In this document: positions 33,470 through 42,503 of the stretch, piece after piece | Numbering within the stretch: position 1 is the first letter of the stretch | Layout of the letters: each line of letters starts with the position of its first letter | Source of the DNA: Clostridium sp. AN503 | Lineage (GTDB): Bacteria; Bacillota; Clostridia; Lachnospirales; Lachnospiraceae | Length of the DNA: 64,000 nt | Assembly (NCBI RefSeq): GCF_040719375.1 | Contig: NZ_JBFDTP010000002.1 | Location: 248,001 to 312,000 of the forward strand | Direction: 5' to 3' | Program-made: the position numbers and the translations under genes | The notes under the pieces: generated by a model | What the model was told of the DNA's origin: nothing | Seen by the model: only the letters and a program-made list of their open reading frames with translations | Database searches by the model: none

Positions 33470-34849
33470 TTATATCAAGAGACAGGCCAGCACAAAGGTG
33501 CAGGCGAATCCGATCATAACCGGAATCAGGTTTTTCCGCGCCAGCTCCATGGGGCTGACGTTGCAGATCGCAGCCACCGGGATGATCCCCCAGGGCACGA
33601 TGGTACCGCCGCCCACAAAGATTGCGGTGATCTGGCCCAGTGCCGCAAAGATGGGAACGGAGCCGCCGGTGATCAGGGAGAACGTGTGGGACAGGGCGCC
33701 GGTGAGGGGCAGCCCGGAGAATCCCGATCCGTCCAGGCCGGTCAGCGCGCCGACCACCATCTGGAGCAGAGCGGCCATATATTTGTTCAGCGGAGCCTTT
33801 CCTGCCAGCCAGATCGCCCAGTCGCTCATGATCCCGGTCTTGTACTGCTCACCCAGGATCGAGGTGATCCCTTCTCCTCCAAGAAAGAAAAACGCGCCGA
33901 TTAAAATCACCGGAGCGAAGATTTTGATGGCAAATAAAAATCCGTGGATCAGATAGTCCGTCACCTTCTCCGGGGCCTGCTTCCCGAATCCCAGAATGGC
34001 GCCCAGCACCATAAGGAGCGTGGCGGTGCCCGATACCAGGCTGGTGGCGTCCCCGCCCTTAAGGCCGTAAAAGAACATCATGGCGATATCGGCGAGAAAT
34101 GCAAGGGGTGTGAAGATGGCGATAAACCGGGCCGCTTTCCTGTGATGAACGGCTGCGTCGGAGCTTAAGCTGCTGCCGGACAGATCGGCAGTTTTTGAAT
34201 CCCTGATGGATCTGCGGTTCATCATAAATGCGGCTGCTACGGTGACAATGCCCATGGTGAGAAACAGCGGAGTTCCAGCTGTTACGACCTCGATGGTGTC
34301 GATCCCCGCGGAGGCTGCCGAGATGGCGGGCGCACCCTGGATCACGAAGTCATAGCTCAGTGCAAAGCCGTGGCCAAACAGGTTCATGGCCATGGCGGCC
34401 ATCAGAGGATTTAAACCCTTGCGGATGGCTAAGGGGAGCATGATGGCCCCGACCAGCGCAACCGACGGGGATGGCCACAGGAACAGGGAGAATATCATCA
34501 TGACGATCCCCAGGATCCACCAGGCGGCTGACGGGGTGCGCATGATCTTTGACATGGGTTTCATCATCAGATAGTCGCTTCCAAGGTCTGAGAGGCACTT
34601 GGAGAGGGCGGTGATCAGGGCGATGGTCGCGATGATCTCCATAAACTGGTTTGCCGCGTAGAGCGTGGCATTGAATACGGTCTGGATCCCTCCTGCCAGG
34701 GTTTTGGTAGCGGCCAGGCCGATGAGAAACAGGAATGCGATACAGACAGCGGGGGTATCCCGCCTTAAGACCATAACGGTCAATATGGTGATCACGCCTA
34801 TCAGATAGATTACATGGAGCGTAGTCAGGGTAGTTGTTAATTCCAGCAT
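33470..34849 (-). CDS. Membrane transporter of the ion-transporter type, family not assigned
   Basis: A 459-residue protein with about twelve membrane helices. Two internal halves are suggested by polar re-entrant-like loops (SLFLWPSPSVALVGAIMLPL in the first, GALTGLDGSGFSGLPLTGAL and GQITAIFVGGGTIVPWG in the second), a layout seen in the ion transporter superfamily (citrate, gluconate, dicarboxylate carriers). The substrate is unknown. ATG 34849 stands behind GGAAGGT; a longer frame to 35035 has no support. It lies between putP and the Asn-synthetase-like gene on the same strand. Confidence 0.65.
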   Translation of the reverse strand: MLELTTTLTTLHVIYLIGVITILTVMVLRRDTPAVCIAFLFLIGLAATKTLAGGIQTVFNATLYAANQFMEIIATIALITALSKCLSDLGSDYLMMKPMSKIMRTPSAAWWILGIVMMIFSLFLWPSPSVALVGAIMLPLAIRKGLNPLMAAMAMNLFGHGFALSYDFVIQGAPAISAASAGIDTIEVVTAGTPLFLTMGIVTVAAAFMMNRRSIRDSKTADLSGSSLSSDAAVHHRKAARFIAIFTPLAFLADIAMMFFYGLKGGDATSLVSGTATLLMVLGAILGFGKQAPEKVTDYLIHGFLFAIKIFAPVILIGAFFFLGGEGITSILGEQYKTGIMSDWAIWLAGKAPLNKYMAALLQMVVGALTGLDGSGFSGLPLTGALSHTFSLITGGSVPIFAALGQITAIFVGGGTIVPWGIIPVAAICNVSPMELARKNLIPVMIGFACTFVLACLLI

Positions 34850-35001
34850 ATCGTTACCTTCCGAAGTTGATATAATAAAAGGATATGCGGTGGCGGCGGC
34901 ATAGGTCCGGAAACCGGGGATAAATATTTTTGGTAAAAAGTCGTTGGGGAGGATCTGCCGGATAAATTGCCGGATATAAAATGCCGGAAAAGAATATGGA
35001 A

Positions 35002-35035
35002 ATGCGGCTATGCCCGGTATGGACAATAGCCGCAT
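35002..35035 (-). terminator. Hairpin between putP and the next transporter
   Basis: ATGCGGCTAT (35002-35011) and ATAGCCGCAT (35026-35035) form a perfect 10-bp stem with a 14-base loop in the 239-base gap. T-rich bases follow only loosely, so partial termination is the most I would claim. Confidence 0.5.
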
Positions 35036-35088
35036 AAAAATTCTGACTGATTATAAGCAATGATAATTAAAATTGATATAAGCGCCGC

Positions 35089-36624
35089 TTATTTCCCAAT
35101 GGAATCAAACTCATCACAGATCTCTTTGGAAGGCGGAGCCGTGGCGAGAGATACGATGAGGATCGCTGCGGAAGCCACGATAAAGGCCGGGAGCAGCTCG
35201 TAGACGTTCCAGCCGCCGCCCAGCGGACGGACGCCGTATTTCCAGGCAAAGACCATGATACCGCCGGAGATCATGCCGGCCAGGGCGCCCTGTAAGTTGG
35301 TGCGTTTCCAGAACAGGGAGAACAGCATCACCGGGCCGAAGGAGGCGCCGAAGCCCGCCCACGCAAAGGATACGATCGTAAACACGGAGCTGTCCGGGTT
35401 CCATGCCAGGCCGATAGCCACCAGGGCGATGCCGATGACCGTAAGGCGCGCTGCCGTCATGGAAGCCTTATTGTCCAGTTTGATCTTCAAGAAATCCTGC
35501 AGCAGGTTCTGGGACACGCCGGATGCGGCGGTCAGAAGCTGGGAATCTGCTGTGGACATGGTGCAGGCCAGGATACCAGCCAGTACCACACCTGCGACGA
35601 TGGAGAGCAGCAGGCCGTGGCGGCCCAGCAGGTCAGCCAGCCGGATGATAATGGTCTCAGATTCGGCGCTGCTGGCAAATGCAGGAATCTTCCCTGCAAG
35701 AGAAACGCTGTAGCCGATGATTCCGATCAGGATCGCCACAAACATGGAGATCACAACCCATACGGAAGCGATACGGCGCGAAGTCTTTAACTTGTTTTCG
35801 TCCGCAATTGCCATAAAGCGCAGCAGGATATGGGGCATCCCAAAGTATCCCAGCCCCCACGCGAATGTAGAAACGATGGAGATAAAGCCGTAAGGGGCTG
35901 CGGTCCCGGTGGCGGTGTCATGAAGGTGCGTCATGGACAGATAACCGCTTAAGGATTTTGCGTTTAGCATGACCGTATCCCAGCCTCCCGCCATGCTGAT
36001 CCCGTAGAAGACGATGATCACCAGTGCGATGCTCATGACGATGCTCTGGATCAGGTCCGTGGTGGATACCGCCATAAATCCGCCCAGGACCGTATATCCG
36101 ACGATGACAATGGCGCCCACGATCATTGCGGCATGATAGTCCACTCCAAACAGGCTGTTAAAAAGCGTCCCTACCGCCTTAAAACCGGAAGCCGTATACG
36201 GAATGAAGAAGATCAGGATCACGATGGCTGCGATACACATCAGGATATTTTTCTCATCCCGGTAGCGGCGGGAGAAAAAGTCCGGTATCGTGATGGCATT
36301 GCAGGCGATGGAGTAGCGGCGGAGCCGTTTGGCTACGATCAGCCAGTTCAAATAAGTCCCCACTGCAAGCCCGATGGCAGTCCATCCCGCGTCGGCGATC
36401 CCGGTTAAGTATGCCACGCCCGGGAGCCCCATCAGAAGCCAGCTGCTCATATCGGAAGCCTCCGCGCTCATGGCGGTCACTAAAGGTCCAAGCTTCCTGC
36501 CTCCAAGATAGAATTCATCCGCGGAATCACCGCTTCCCTTTTTGCTGAAATAGAACCCCACATATACCATTGCGATCAGATAGACAATGATGGATGTGAG
36601 AATCCCGATCTGTCCAGATGTCAT
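35089..36624 (-). CDS. putP: Sodium/proline symporter
   Basis: A 511-residue sodium:solute symporter with about thirteen helices. EFYLGGRKLGPLVTAMSAEA with ASDMSSWLLMGLPG in the first helices and GWTAIGLAVGTYLNWLIVAK match PutP closely; ILACTMSTADSQLLTAASG carries the second sodium-site serines. It imports L-proline with sodium. ATG 36624 follows GGGAGGAGAG; an upstream TTG is less likely. Promoter at 36669-36697 on the same strand. Confidence 0.9.
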   Translation of the reverse strand: MTSGQIGILTSIIVYLIAMVYVGFYFSKKGSGDSADEFYLGGRKLGPLVTAMSAEASDMSSWLLMGLPGVAYLTGIADAGWTAIGLAVGTYLNWLIVAKRLRRYSIACNAITIPDFFSRRYRDEKNILMCIAAIVILIFFIPYTASGFKAVGTLFNSLFGVDYHAAMIVGAIVIVGYTVLGGFMAVSTTDLIQSIVMSIALVIIVFYGISMAGGWDTVMLNAKSLSGYLSMTHLHDTATGTAAPYGFISIVSTFAWGLGYFGMPHILLRFMAIADENKLKTSRRIASVWVVISMFVAILIGIIGYSVSLAGKIPAFASSAESETIIIRLADLLGRHGLLLSIVAGVVLAGILACTMSTADSQLLTAASGVSQNLLQDFLKIKLDNKASMTAARLTVIGIALVAIGLAWNPDSSVFTIVSFAWAGFGASFGPVMLFSLFWKRTNLQGALAGMISGGIMVFAWKYGVRPLGGGWNVYELLPAFIVASAAILIVSLATAPPSKEICDEFDSIGK

Positions 36625-36668
36625 AATCAACTCTCCTCCCTGTGCATTCCCATGAAATATATTTCGCC

Positions 36669-36697
36669 ATTATAGCACAAAGAAAAATAGACTGCAA
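36669..36697 (-). promoter_or_regulatory. putP: Promoter of putP
   Basis: On the reverse strand TTGCAG (36692-36697), 17 bases, TATAAT (36669-36674), 45 bases before the ATG. Confidence 0.7.
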
Positions 36698-36707
36698 TGC
36701 AGAACAA

Positions 36708-36724
36708 AGTATAGACTATATACT
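36708..36724. promoter_or_regulatory. Inverted repeat upstream of the putP promoter
   Basis: AGTATA GACTA TATACT, a 17-base dyad 11 bases upstream of the putP -35 on the reverse strand, in an activator-like position. The rest of the 36631-36889 gap is AT-rich and shows no gene. Confidence 0.35.
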
Positions 36725-36889
36725 GTACTGTTTATTTTGGTTATGCAATTAAAGCTATAAAATATATAGGAAAATTGGCTGTACGATAATAAGAATAAAA
36801 CACAGATAAATATTAGTAATATGAATATGTGATGTATTTTTTTGAGTACAATGTATGCGGCCTGTCCACCGTTTCTCATCCATATGACC

Positions 36890-36922
36890 GACCTGTCAGT
36901 TTTGCGGAAAAACTGACAGGTC
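36890..36922. terminator. 14-bp perfect hairpin after the TetR gene
   Basis: GACCTGTCAGTTTT (36890-36903) and AAAACTGACAGGTC (36909-36922) enclose five bases, 41 bases beyond the TetR stop. T and A runs lie inside the stem next to the loop and not after it, which is unusual for a rho-independent terminator. Confidence 0.5.
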
Positions 36923-36963
36923 CCGGTTTTGCGACCGGAGCCGGAACTGATGATGGGGTGATC

Positions 36964-37548
36964 TTACGGCAGAAAACTGCTCAAAAATCCCGGCATGACC
37001 CGGCAGCTATACTGGCGGAGGGAGTACTCGCCGCCGCACAGGCACCAGTCGTAGAGCAGCGCCCGCTCGCAGAGGGCATAGAGCTTGACCATCTCACTGA
37101 CGCTGGACTGGGCGCTGAGCTGTCCGTCTGCCTGGCCTTTGGCGATGATCCTGCGCAGCAGCTTATAATAGATGCGGTTGTGGTCCAGAAGGTGTTTTGC
37201 CCCGTTTGTCGTCAGCTGGGTGGAGTAAAGGCGCGTCAGCAGATCCAGGGAAATACTGTTTTCGATCATGCCAAACAGCTCGCTGTTCAGAAAGAGAAGC
37301 TGGTCCATGGCAGGCATCTCAGGATCCAGAACTTCAGTGAGTTCCTCGTATTTTTCATCAAACAGAGAACTTAAGGTGCTCAACAGGGCGTCCTTTCCAT
37401 CAAAATAATGATAGAAAGACCCTTTGGAGGTGCCGGAAAGCTCGATGATCTCCTCCACGGTCGTATCCTCATAACCCTGTTCGTAAAACAGCTTCCAGGC
37501 AGCGTTTACGATCTTTCCACGGGTATTTCGCGCGTTTTTCTTTGCCAC
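36964..37548 (-). CDS. TetR family transcriptional regulator
   Basis: A 194-residue TetR protein. The N-terminal DNA-binding domain reads TRGKIVNAAWKLFYEQGY, then TTVEEIIELSGTSKGSFYHY, and the variable ligand domain follows. Start is GTG 37548, nine bases after GGGAGG; an in-frame ATG at 37590 lies before this ribosome site. The gene is divergent from the HD/HD-GYP gene, with the two promoters back to back, so it likely represses itself and perhaps the neighbour. Confidence 0.88.
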   Translation of the reverse strand: MAKKNARNTRGKIVNAAWKLFYEQGYEDTTVEEIIELSGTSKGSFYHYFDGKDALLSTLSSLFDEKYEELTEVLDPEMPAMDQLLFLNSELFGMIENSISLDLLTRLYSTQLTTNGAKHLLDHNRIYYKLLRRIIAKGQADGQLSAQSSVSEMVKLYALCERALLYDWCLCGGEYSLRQYSCRVMPGFLSSFLP

Positions 37549-37597
37549 AGTCCGTACCTCCCAGTATTTTGCAGTGATCCTGCGTACCAATAAACTG

Positions 37598-37626
37598 ATT
37601 ATAACAGAGGAAAGTGTTTAAATCAA
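37598..37626 (-). promoter_or_regulatory. Promoter of the TetR gene
   Basis: On the reverse strand TTGATT (37621-37626), 17 bases, TATAAT (37598-37603). Confidence 0.7.
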
Positions 37627-37631
37627 TTGAT
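37622..37631. promoter_or_regulatory. Palindrome shared by two back-to-back -35 boxes
   Basis: ATCAATTGAT is a perfect 10-base palindrome made by the two abutting -35 hexamers of the divergent TetR and HD/HD-GYP promoters. Confidence 0.4.
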
Positions 37632-37655
37632 GTGGGGCGGCTTCTGTATTATAAT
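37627..37655 (+). promoter_or_regulatory. Promoter of the HD/HD-GYP gene
   Basis: TTGATG (37627-37632), 17 bases, TATAAT (37650-37655), 28 bases before the ATG. Confidence 0.72.
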
Positions 37656-37683
37656 AATAAAGATTATGAGGAGGGTAAAAGCA

Positions 37684-38952
37684 ATGCCGGAACAGATTAA
37701 GATAGCGCATATTGATGCGGCGGCCGCGGTTTATGCAGTGAACGCCACATTACGAAGGATAGACGAGCGTCTTGTGGATCATGGAGAGAGGGTTGCTTTT
37801 ATAGCCTGTGAACTGTGTGAGGAAGGGAATCTTCCGATGGATATGAAAACATTGTTCCTCCTCTGTGCATTCCATGATATCGGCGCTTATAAGACGGATG
37901 AGATCGACCGTATGCTGGAGTTTGAGACCCATGACGTGTGGAACCACTCTGTTTACGGATATCTTTTCATGAAATATATGTCGCCGCTGAAAGAGAGCGC
38001 GGAGGCGATCCTGTATCATCATACGTCCTGGGACGACCTGTGCCGGACAGATACGGATCAGAGAGACTATGCCTCTCTGATCCATCTGGCGGACCGGATC
38101 GATATTGCATTTACTTATGGGCTGGACGCCGCGGGGATTGAGCGGCTGATGCATGATGTAAAGGACCTGTTCCGGGCGGATTATTCAGAGATTGCCAGAA
38201 CCTGTTACCATAAACATGAGATGTTTGAGCAGCTTGCCGACGGTTCTTATCTTCAGAAGAACCGGAAGCGTTTGGAGGAATTTTTCCCGATAGCAGATGA
38301 GACGCTGGAGTATTTAAAGATGATCGTGTATGCCATTGATTTCAGGAGCGAGCATACGGTGACTCACACGATCAATACAGTGTCCCTGGCCCTTGACATC
38401 GCCAGGCATTTTGGGTTTACAAAAGAGGAGCTTGAGAAGATCTATCTGGGTGCGCTTCTTCATGACGTGGGCAAGATCGCGATCCCCGTATCGATCCTGG
38501 AATACCCGGGAAAGCTGGCTCCGGAGGAGATGGAGGTCATGCGTACCCATGTAAAGGAAACGGAGTATCTGATCCGGGGGATAGTGCCGGAGGAGATCTG
38601 CCGTATTGCGGTACGCCATCATGAGAAGCTGAACGGCAGCGGTTACCCCTATGGGCTTACCGGTGACGATCTGACCTTGCCGGAGCGGATCGTGGCGGTG
38701 GCGGATATCGTGAGCGCTTTAAGCAGCAGGCGCAGCTATAAGGAGCCGTTTCCCAGAGAAAAGACCTTAAAGATCCTGGAGCAGATGAGCAAAAGCCAGT
38801 TAGACCCGTCAGTCTGTGCTTATGTATCTGAGCATTATGACAGTATCATGAAATCCACAGAGCCGGACCGTATCCGGATCATTGAAATGTACCAGAGTAT
38901 TATGCAGGAGTATGAGAGGGTAGCGGCGCGGATGGAGGCAATGGGGATGTAG
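37684..38952 (+). CDS. Tandem HD / HD-GYP domain phosphodiesterase
   Basis: A 422-residue cytoplasmic protein with two HD domains. The first (residues 30-190) has FHDIGAYK (H64, D65) and YHHTSWDD; the second (residues 225-400) is a full HD-GYP domain with LLHDVGKIAIP (H260, D261), RHHEKLNGSGYPYGLTGD and VADIVSALSSRRSYK. HD-GYP proteins hydrolyse cyclic di-GMP or related cyclic dinucleotides. There is no receiver or sensor domain and no membrane helix; the N-terminal HD domain may be regulatory. ATG 37684 follows GAGGAGGGTAAAAGCA. Confidence 0.88.
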   Translation: MPEQIKIAHIDAAAAVYAVNATLRRIDERLVDHGERVAFIACELCEEGNLPMDMKTLFLLCAFHDIGAYKTDEIDRMLEFETHDVWNHSVYGYLFMKYMSPLKESAEAILYHHTSWDDLCRTDTDQRDYASLIHLADRIDIAFTYGLDAAGIERLMHDVKDLFRADYSEIARTCYHKHEMFEQLADGSYLQKNRKRLEEFFPIADETLEYLKMIVYAIDFRSEHTVTHTINTVSLALDIARHFGFTKEELEKIYLGALLHDVGKIAIPVSILEYPGKLAPEEMEVMRTHVKETEYLIRGIVPEEICRIAVRHHEKLNGSGYPYGLTGDDLTLPERIVAVADIVSALSSRRSYKEPFPREKTLKILEQMSKSQLDPSVCAYVSEHYDSIMKSTEPDRIRIIEMYQSIMQEYERVAARMEAMGM

Positions 38953-39106
38953 TTGAAGGGCTGTTGGCCTGTGGTCGTGAAAGACCGGGCGGACGGCCCT
39001 GTTCTTGATTTTGGTCCTGGTACTGTAGACGGGATCCGTTTCAGGACAAAAAACAAAAAATTTAAAAAAATATCGCAATACCTCTTTACTTTATAAAAAA
39101 AACAAG

Positions 39107-39122
39107 TAAACTGGTTTAGTAG
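39107..39122. promoter_or_regulatory. Operator-like 16-mer before the LacI-type gene
   Basis: TAAACTGGTTTAGTAG, 42 bases before the regulator start. It matches TAAACCGGATTAGTAG at 40315-40330 in 14 of 16 positions. A weak promoter (TTTACT at 39085, 16 bases, TAAACT at 39107) would overlap it, giving autoregulation. Confidence 0.65.
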
Positions 39123-39164
39123 ATGGCGTTTTTTGCGGCAGACAGAGGAAACGCGGAGGTGAAA

Positions 39165-40184
39165 ATGGAAAAAAAGATGAGTATCAAGAAGATTTCGGAG
39201 CTGGCTGGGGTATCTCCAACTACAGTTTCTTTTGTCCTGAATAACCGGAAGGGGATCGGTGAGGAGACCAGGAAAAAAGTGATGGAAGTCATCGAACGGG
39301 AGCAGTATGTCCCCAATATCAATTCCAGAAGGCTCAGCCTGAACCGGAGCTTTAATCTGGGCTTTATTACAAATGACAATTTTGCCATGCTGACAGACGC
39401 GTTTGCTTCCAGAGTCATGATCGAGGCTGTCAGAAAAGCCAACAGCCTGGGATACAGCATTACCCTGATCCCAGTCACGGGGAATGACATGGAGAAGGCC
39501 CTGCGTAAGTCCATCAACCAGGGCAATATAGACGGCGCGATCGTGATCCATGATATCAGCCAGACGGAGTATAAGGCGCTGAAGCAGGAGGGCGTCCCGC
39601 TTGTAGTTATCGATTCCCATATGAAAAACCCCGCGTATTCCTGCGTCAATGTGGACTACAAGGACGCTGCCTATAAAGTGGTGGAATATCTTTTGGATCA
39701 GGGGCACCGGGACATCGCCTACATTGGCATTGAGAGCCTGCCGGACTTATATGTCAGCTGCCTGCAGGGATATTGTGAAGCGCTGGCGACCCGGAGTATC
39801 AGCATTAATGCAGAGTGGATCATGAGCGTGGTGGACTACGAAAATGGTGTGGACGACAAGATTGCGGAGAAATTCCGGAAGGGAAACCTGCCTTCCGCTA
39901 TTTTTTGTGCAAATGATTTTACGGCGATCGGTACCATCAACGGGCTTTACAAGCTGGGCCTTACGGTTCCGGGGGATGTTTCTGTGATCTCCATTGACGA
40001 TATTTATCTTGCCAAGATGTTCCGCCCCTCCCTGACTACCATGAAGATCGATATTGAAGATATGGGCAGCAAGGCGATCGAGATCCTGGACCGCCTGATC
40101 AGCAAGAAGACAGACAGGGAAGTCCATACCATGAAGGCAGAGAACCTGGTGATAAGAGAATCTGTCAGGAAAATTAATAAATAA
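39165..40184 (+). CDS. LacI family transcriptional regulator
   Basis: A 339-residue LacI-type repressor. The N-terminal helix-turn-helix and hinge read SIKKISELAGVSPTTVSFVL and the effector domain of the periplasmic-binding-protein fold follows (GFITNDNFAMLTD, DGAIVIHDISQTEY, AIFCANDFTAIGTINGLYKL, VSVISIDDIYLAKMFRPSLT). ATG 39165 stands behind GGAGGTGAAA. The gene lies directly before the sugar-type ABC operon, and both carry the same operator-like 16-mer, so it is the local regulator. The ligand is likely a sugar or sugar derivative. Confidence 0.9.
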   Translation: MEKKMSIKKISELAGVSPTTVSFVLNNRKGIGEETRKKVMEVIEREQYVPNINSRRLSLNRSFNLGFITNDNFAMLTDAFASRVMIEAVRKANSLGYSITLIPVTGNDMEKALRKSINQGNIDGAIVIHDISQTEYKALKQEGVPLVVIDSHMKNPAYSCVNVDYKDAAYKVVEYLLDQGHRDIAYIGIESLPDLYVSCLQGYCEALATRSISINAEWIMSVVDYENGVDDKIAEKFRKGNLPSAIFCANDFTAIGTINGLYKLGLTVPGDVSVISIDDIYLAKMFRPSLTTMKIDIEDMGSKAIEILDRLISKKTDREVHTMKAENLVIRESVRKINK

Positions 40185-40208
40185 TCGGGTTTTGTAAACC
40201 TGCAAATC

Positions 40209-40229
40209 TGGAATTACCTTCCATTTTTT
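40209..40229 (+). terminator. Short terminator after the LacI-type gene
   Basis: TGGAA, five bases, TTCCA and a T6 run, 25 bases after the stop. The stem is only five pairs. Confidence 0.45.
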
Positions 40230-40281
40230 GGATAATTCTCACTAATTAATCTCAAATATCAAAAAATATATGTGAATATTA

Positions 40282-40310
40282 TTGACATTACTCCCAAATA
40301 CGAATATACT
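40282..40310 (+). promoter_or_regulatory. Promoter of the nine-gene ABC operon
   Basis: TTGACA (40282-40287), 17 bases, TATACT (40305-40310). The operator-like 16-mer begins five bases downstream, over the probable transcription start. Confidence 0.8.
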
Positions 40311-40314
40311 TAAC

Positions 40315-40330
40315 TAAACCGGATTAGTAG
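40315..40330. promoter_or_regulatory. Operator-like 16-mer at the ABC operon start
   Basis: TAAACCGGATTAGTAG, with a CCGG centre and partial dyad symmetry typical of LacI-family sites. Its twin lies before the regulator gene at 39107. Confidence 0.7.
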
Positions 40331-40399
40331 CGCGCACTAATTCAAAAGTTGTAGTTTCTGGCACATTTGACCAAAGAAAATGTATTGAAGGAGGAACCT

Positions 40400-41488
40400 A
40401 TGAGAAGGAAAATATCTGCAGTCCTGTTGACGGTGGCAATGACGATGGCAATGACCGGATGTTCGTCCGGCACGCCGCAGACGGCGGCTGAGACCGGTGC
40501 TGCCAGGACAGAAGCGGCAGGACAGGGAGAGGCAAAGCAGGGCGAAGCAAAGCAGGAGGAGGCTTCTGCGCCAAAGAGTGATATCAAGCTGGGCTTCACG
40601 GTCAGCTTTATCACCGGATATTACAGTGCTATGGTGGACGGGGTCAATGAAGCGGCTGCCGCTCAGGGCGTGGAGGTGGTTTTGCTGAATGCGGAGAGCG
40701 ATACGGTGAAGCAGAGCCAGCAGATGGAGAATCTGATCGCTCAGAAGGTAGATGCGATCCTCTGCAACCCGGAGGACGGAACGGCAATCTCTGCGTCGGT
40801 GCAGAAGGCCATGGATGCAGGCGTGCCGGTCATCGGAATGGACCGTGAGATCACCGAGGCCACGCCCGCCAAGCAGATCATTGCCAACAGCTATGACCTG
40901 GCTTATAAGCTGGTGGATGATTTTGGGAAATCCGGGGACTGTGCGGACTTGTCCGAACCGTTAAAGGTCCTGGTCATGGTGGGGACCATGTCGGATTCTT
41001 ATGCGGTTAACTGCCTGGAGGCCCACAGAAAAGCCATTGAGGATAATCCGGACAAATTTGAGCTGGTTGCAGAGATCCCCGGTGAATGGAATCAGGATAC
41101 GGCTCTGAAAGGACTTCAGAATGCACTTTCCGCCAATCCGGATGTGGACCTGATCATTACTCCCTCTGACATGTACCTTCCCTGTATCCAGAGCGCTTTA
41201 GAGCAGATCGGCAGATGGAAGAAGATCGGGGAGGAAGGCCATACCATGGTGCTTTCCATGGATGGAGATACCAACGGGATTCAGGCCATCAAGGACGGCT
41301 ACACAGAGGCGGATGCCGTCATAGACGCCAAGGAGCTTGGGCGGATGGCAGTGGAAAATGCCATAAAGATCATAAACGGGGAGGAAAAATCCGATGGGGC
41401 CTATCTGGACATTCCCGGATTTATCGTTACCTATGAGAATTTCGACACGGAGGCGCCTAAGGCATACAGCTATGGTGATCTGAAGTAG
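40400..41488 (+). CDS. Sugar-type ABC transporter substrate-binding lipoprotein
   Basis: A 362-residue secreted lipoprotein. Signal peptide with lipobox MTMAMTGC (C21 to be lipidated), then a Gln/Glu/Ala-rich tether (residues 22-60) with two copies of QGEAK-like text, then a type 1 periplasmic-binding fold: KLGFTVSFITGYYSAMVDGV, DAILCNPEDGTAISASVQKA, AGVPVIGMDREI. This is the RbsB-like family, used for ribose, other sugars, autoinducers and some amine-sugars. ATG 40400 follows AAGGAGG. It is the first gene of the operon. Confidence 0.9.
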   Translation: MRRKISAVLLTVAMTMAMTGCSSGTPQTAAETGAARTEAAGQGEAKQGEAKQEEASAPKSDIKLGFTVSFITGYYSAMVDGVNEAAAAQGVEVVLLNAESDTVKQSQQMENLIAQKVDAILCNPEDGTAISASVQKAMDAGVPVIGMDREITEATPAKQIIANSYDLAYKLVDDFGKSGDCADLSEPLKVLVMVGTMSDSYAVNCLEAHRKAIEDNPDKFELVAEIPGEWNQDTALKGLQNALSANPDVDLIITPSDMYLPCIQSALEQIGRWKKIGEEGHTMVLSMDGDTNGIQAIKDGYTEADAVIDAKELGRMAVENAIKIINGEEKSDGAYLDIPGFIVTYENFDTEAPKAYSYGDLK

Positions 41489-41504
41489 GATTGGGGAAGG
41501 TCAG

Positions 41505-42503
41505 ATGAAGAAAACAGGCGGTATTAAAAAATTAGTTTTGGATTACCCTGCAATTCTGTTTGTGTTGGTGACAGTTGTATTAAGCGTCCTGTTTGTCCCA
41601 TATTTTGTTTCGGAGTATAACATAAAGAACCTCTGCCTGCAGATGTGCGACCTTTTGATCATTGCCTGCGGCCTCACCTTTACGGAGCTGAACGCCAGCA
41701 CGGATTTTTCCTGTACGTCCGTGCTGGCAGTGTCCAGCATGACCGGGGCGTATATCATGGCGATGTCGCCCCTTAAGTCCCATCCGCTGCTGGCCGTGGC
41801 TGTGGCGATCCTGGCAATGCTCCTGATCGGCGTTTTATTCGGCCTGATCAACAGCTTTGCGATCATCAAGCTGAAAATGCCTGCATTTATTGCAACCATG
41901 GCAACCATGCTGATCGGATCGGCCTTCGCTTATTGGTTTGCCTCCAGGGTGAACTCGGGAAAGACCAGTATCGGCGGCCTTCCGGCGGTATTTGTAGCTC
42001 TGGGCGGTTCGGGGAGATTCTTTTTAGTCCCGATCGTGATCACCGCAGTTATGTGGTTTCTGGCGGATTTTATTCTGACAAAGACGAAGCTGGGCAGGGA
42101 TATCTATGCGGTTGGGACCAACCCTACGGCGGCATTTATCTCCGGAGTCAGCGTAAAAAAGACCATTTTCTGGATGTTCATGCTGACGGCGGTATTCTCC
42201 TCCGTGGAGAGTATCATCCTGACAGCCAGGAGCGCAGCGGGGATGTCCGGCCTTGGGAGCACGATGTTTATCAATATCGTGTCTGCGGTCATCATCGGAG
42301 GAACCAGCGTCAGCGGAGGCTTCGGGGGTGTGAGGCAGACGCTTCTGGGAGCGCTGTTCATTGTCATCATCAACAATGCCATGAATCTGATCGGGATTGA
42401 ATGGTATACGATCATGCTCTGCCAGGGGCTTTTGATCCTGGCGGCAACCGTGATCGATTACTTTATCAAGAAGTCACGAATGCTGGGGAAGGGAAAAACA
42501 TGA
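41505..42503 (+). CDS. ABC transporter permease, RbsC-like
   Basis: A 332-residue permease with about eight to ten helices. The family signature ADFILTKTKLGRDIYAVGTN and FISGVSVKKTIFWMFMLTAV is present, then VIIGGTSVSGGFGGVRQTLL. It forms the membrane channel with the second permease at 44013. It starts 16 bases after the binding-protein gene and overlaps the ATPase start by four bases (ATGA). Confidence 0.9.
   Translation: MKKTGGIKKLVLDYPAILFVLVTVVLSVLFVPYFVSEYNIKNLCLQMCDLLIIACGLTFTELNASTDFSCTSVLAVSSMTGAYIMAMSPLKSHPLLAVAVAILAMLLIGVLFGLINSFAIIKLKMPAFIATMATMLIGSAFAYWFASRVNSGKTSIGGLPAVFVALGGSGRFFLVPIVITAVMWFLADFILTKTKLGRDIYAVGTNPTAAFISGVSVKKTIFWMFMLTAVFSSVESIILTARSAAGMSGLGSTMFINIVSAVIIGGTSVSGGFGGVRQTLLGALFIVIINNAMNLIGIEWYTIMLCQGLLILAATVIDYFIKKSRMLGKGKT

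Noticed and set aside
38953..39060. Imperfect GC-rich stem after the HD/HD-GYP gene as terminator
   Set aside because: Only short, interrupted helices can be drawn and the following bases are not a clear T-run.
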